A stretch of 6,042 bases of DNA from DASVDK01 sp036381125 [NCBI: Thermodesulfobacteriota bacterium] (GTDB lineage Bacteria > DASVDK01): positions 1 through 6,042 of the forward strand of contig DASVDK010000354.1 in NCBI GenBank assembly GCA_036381125.1. Reading direction: 5' to 3'. Every line of letters starts with the position of its first letter. Position 1 is the first letter of the stretch. The translations under genes and the position numbers were made by a program. Below the pieces are notes generated by a model, which worked only from the letters and a program-made list of their open reading frames with translations, did no database searches and had not been told where the DNA came from. Below, one piece after another: positions 5,420 through 6,042 of this stretch.

Positions 5420-6042
5420 CGCGCGCTGAGCGGCCTGGTCGGCGCGGAGCGCCCCGTCCGGGATCCGGCCGCCGCGGAGCGGTAGTGCTGGCCGAGGTCG
5501 GCCTCCCTGAAGAACGCCGCCAGCTCGCGCTCGCGCCGCCGCTCGTCCCAACCGGCGAAGCGGGCCATCGCCTCGGCCGCGCGCGGCGCGCAGTCCCGCC
5601 CCTGGCACGGCCCCGTGCCGGCGGCGAGGCGCCGGAAGAGGAGGTCGCGGAGCGTGACCGCCGACTCCCGGTCGACGGCATACTTCACCTGGGCCACGAT
5701 GTCCGGGCTGTGGTCGCAGAGGCGGCGCGCCAGCGCCGGGTCGCCCGCCGTGGGCGCGAGCACGTCGCCGGCGCGGCTGCCGTAGGTCTCCACCAGCGCC
5801 GCCGCGACCGACGAGGGGAGCGCGTACCGACGCGCCAGGGCGGGCGCGTCGGTGGCGACCGCGCGCTCGATCGAGGACAGGTGGCCGCCGTAGAGCGGCG
5901 TCTCGGCCGTCCGGCAGCCGTCGCGACGGCCCACCCGGAGGGCGATCCGGTCCGTCACCGCCTCGGCGAGCGCACGGGCGGCGGTGAGCGTGCCGCCGGC
6001 GACCGAGAGGAGCGTGCCCCGCGGCCCCTCCGCGCGGATCAC
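5416..6042 (-). CDS. FAD-dependent glycerol-3-phosphate dehydrogenase-like protein (C-terminal part, runs off right edge)
   Basis: The last 208 residues of a GlpD/GlpA-type protein; the N-terminal FAD-binding region lies beyond the right edge, so the first visible GTG is an internal valine. The visible part has the end of the FAD domain, LLSVAGGTLTAARALAEAVTD at 11-31, followed by the helical C-terminal domain of the family: ETPLYGG (47-53), ALVETYGSRAGDVL (82-95), VKYAVDRESAVTLRDLLFRR (119-138), and GPCQGRDCAPRAAEAMARFAGWDERRRERELAAF at 144-177. These enzymes oxidise sn-glycerol 3-phosphate to dihydroxyacetone phosphate and pass electrons to quinone at the inner membrane. An oddity is the GGKLTTYR motif, which reads GGTLTAAR here: the lysine near the substrate phosphate and the following tyrosine are both replaced. 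The substrate may therefore differ. It leads an overlapping gene set with DUF309 and the molybdenum oxidoreductase. Confidence 0.82.
   Translation of the reverse strand: MIRAEGPRGTLLSVAGGTLTAARALAEAVTDRIALRVGRRDGCRTAETPLYGGHLSSIERAVATDAPALARRYALPSSVAAALVETYGSRAGDVLAPTAGDPALARRLCDHSPDIVAQVKYAVDRESAVTLRDLLFRRLAAGTGPCQGRDCAPRAAEAMARFAGWDERRRERELAAFFREADLGQHYRSAAAGSRTGRSAPTRPLSAR

Noticed and set aside
4737-5681. Upstream extension of the sulfite-oxidase-like frame to 5681
   Set aside because: It runs through DUF309 and the GlpD-like gene with arginine-rich translation. Overlap junctions and family length put the start at 4736 (or 4592).

Overview
This is a very GC-rich, densely packed bacterial segment with short gene overlaps (ATGA and TGATG junctions). 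The base composition and gene content fit a high-GC soil or sediment bacterium, for example a Rokubacteria/Methylomirabilota-like, deltaproteobacterial or similar lineage. That placement is a guess from composition and gene content; no marker gene is present.

Left part, plus strand (2-1023): the 3' end of an XdhC/CoxI-family molybdoenzyme maturation gene that carries a C-terminal YHS metal-binding domain, overlapping by 4 bases a MocA/MobA-like molybdenum cofactor nucleotidyltransferase. Together they look like the accessory end of an operon for a xanthine dehydrogenase/CO dehydrogenase-type molybdenum hydroxylase lying off the left edge.

Convergent junction (1024-1213): not empty. On the minus strand it holds recognisable N- and C-terminal pieces of a REP-associated tyrosine transposase (RAYT, IS200-like Y1 family), in different frames and with the middle missing. 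I read it as a decayed transposase.

Centre, minus strand (3850 down to 1214): a three-gene operon hyi - glxR - second beta-hydroxyacid dehydrogenase. Hyi interconverts hydroxypyruvate and tartronate semialdehyde, and GlxR reduces tartronate semialdehyde to D-glycerate, so this is the lower part of glyoxylate/glycolate assimilation. Glyoxylate carboligase (gcl), the usual partner, is absent from the window, and a GlxR paralogue of unknown substrate takes the third position. The 172-bp spacer upstream of hyi holds a long imperfect palindrome next to a weak -10-like hexamer and a separate G/C hairpin that could end the upstream operon.

Right part, minus strand (6042 down to 4023): a tightly overlapping trio made of the C-terminal part of an FAD-dependent glycerol-3-phosphate dehydrogenase-like protein (running off the right edge), a DUF309 protein, and a small sulfite-oxidase-fold molybdopterin oxidoreductase. 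The window therefore has molybdenum cofactor maturation genes at one end and a molybdenum enzyme at the other, in different operons. I see no CRISPR array, phage gene, tRNA or rRNA. No wholly new system is evident; the best leads are the transposase remnant, the coupled GlpD-DUF309-sulfite oxidase-like set, and the altered substrate-site motif in the GlpD-like protein.
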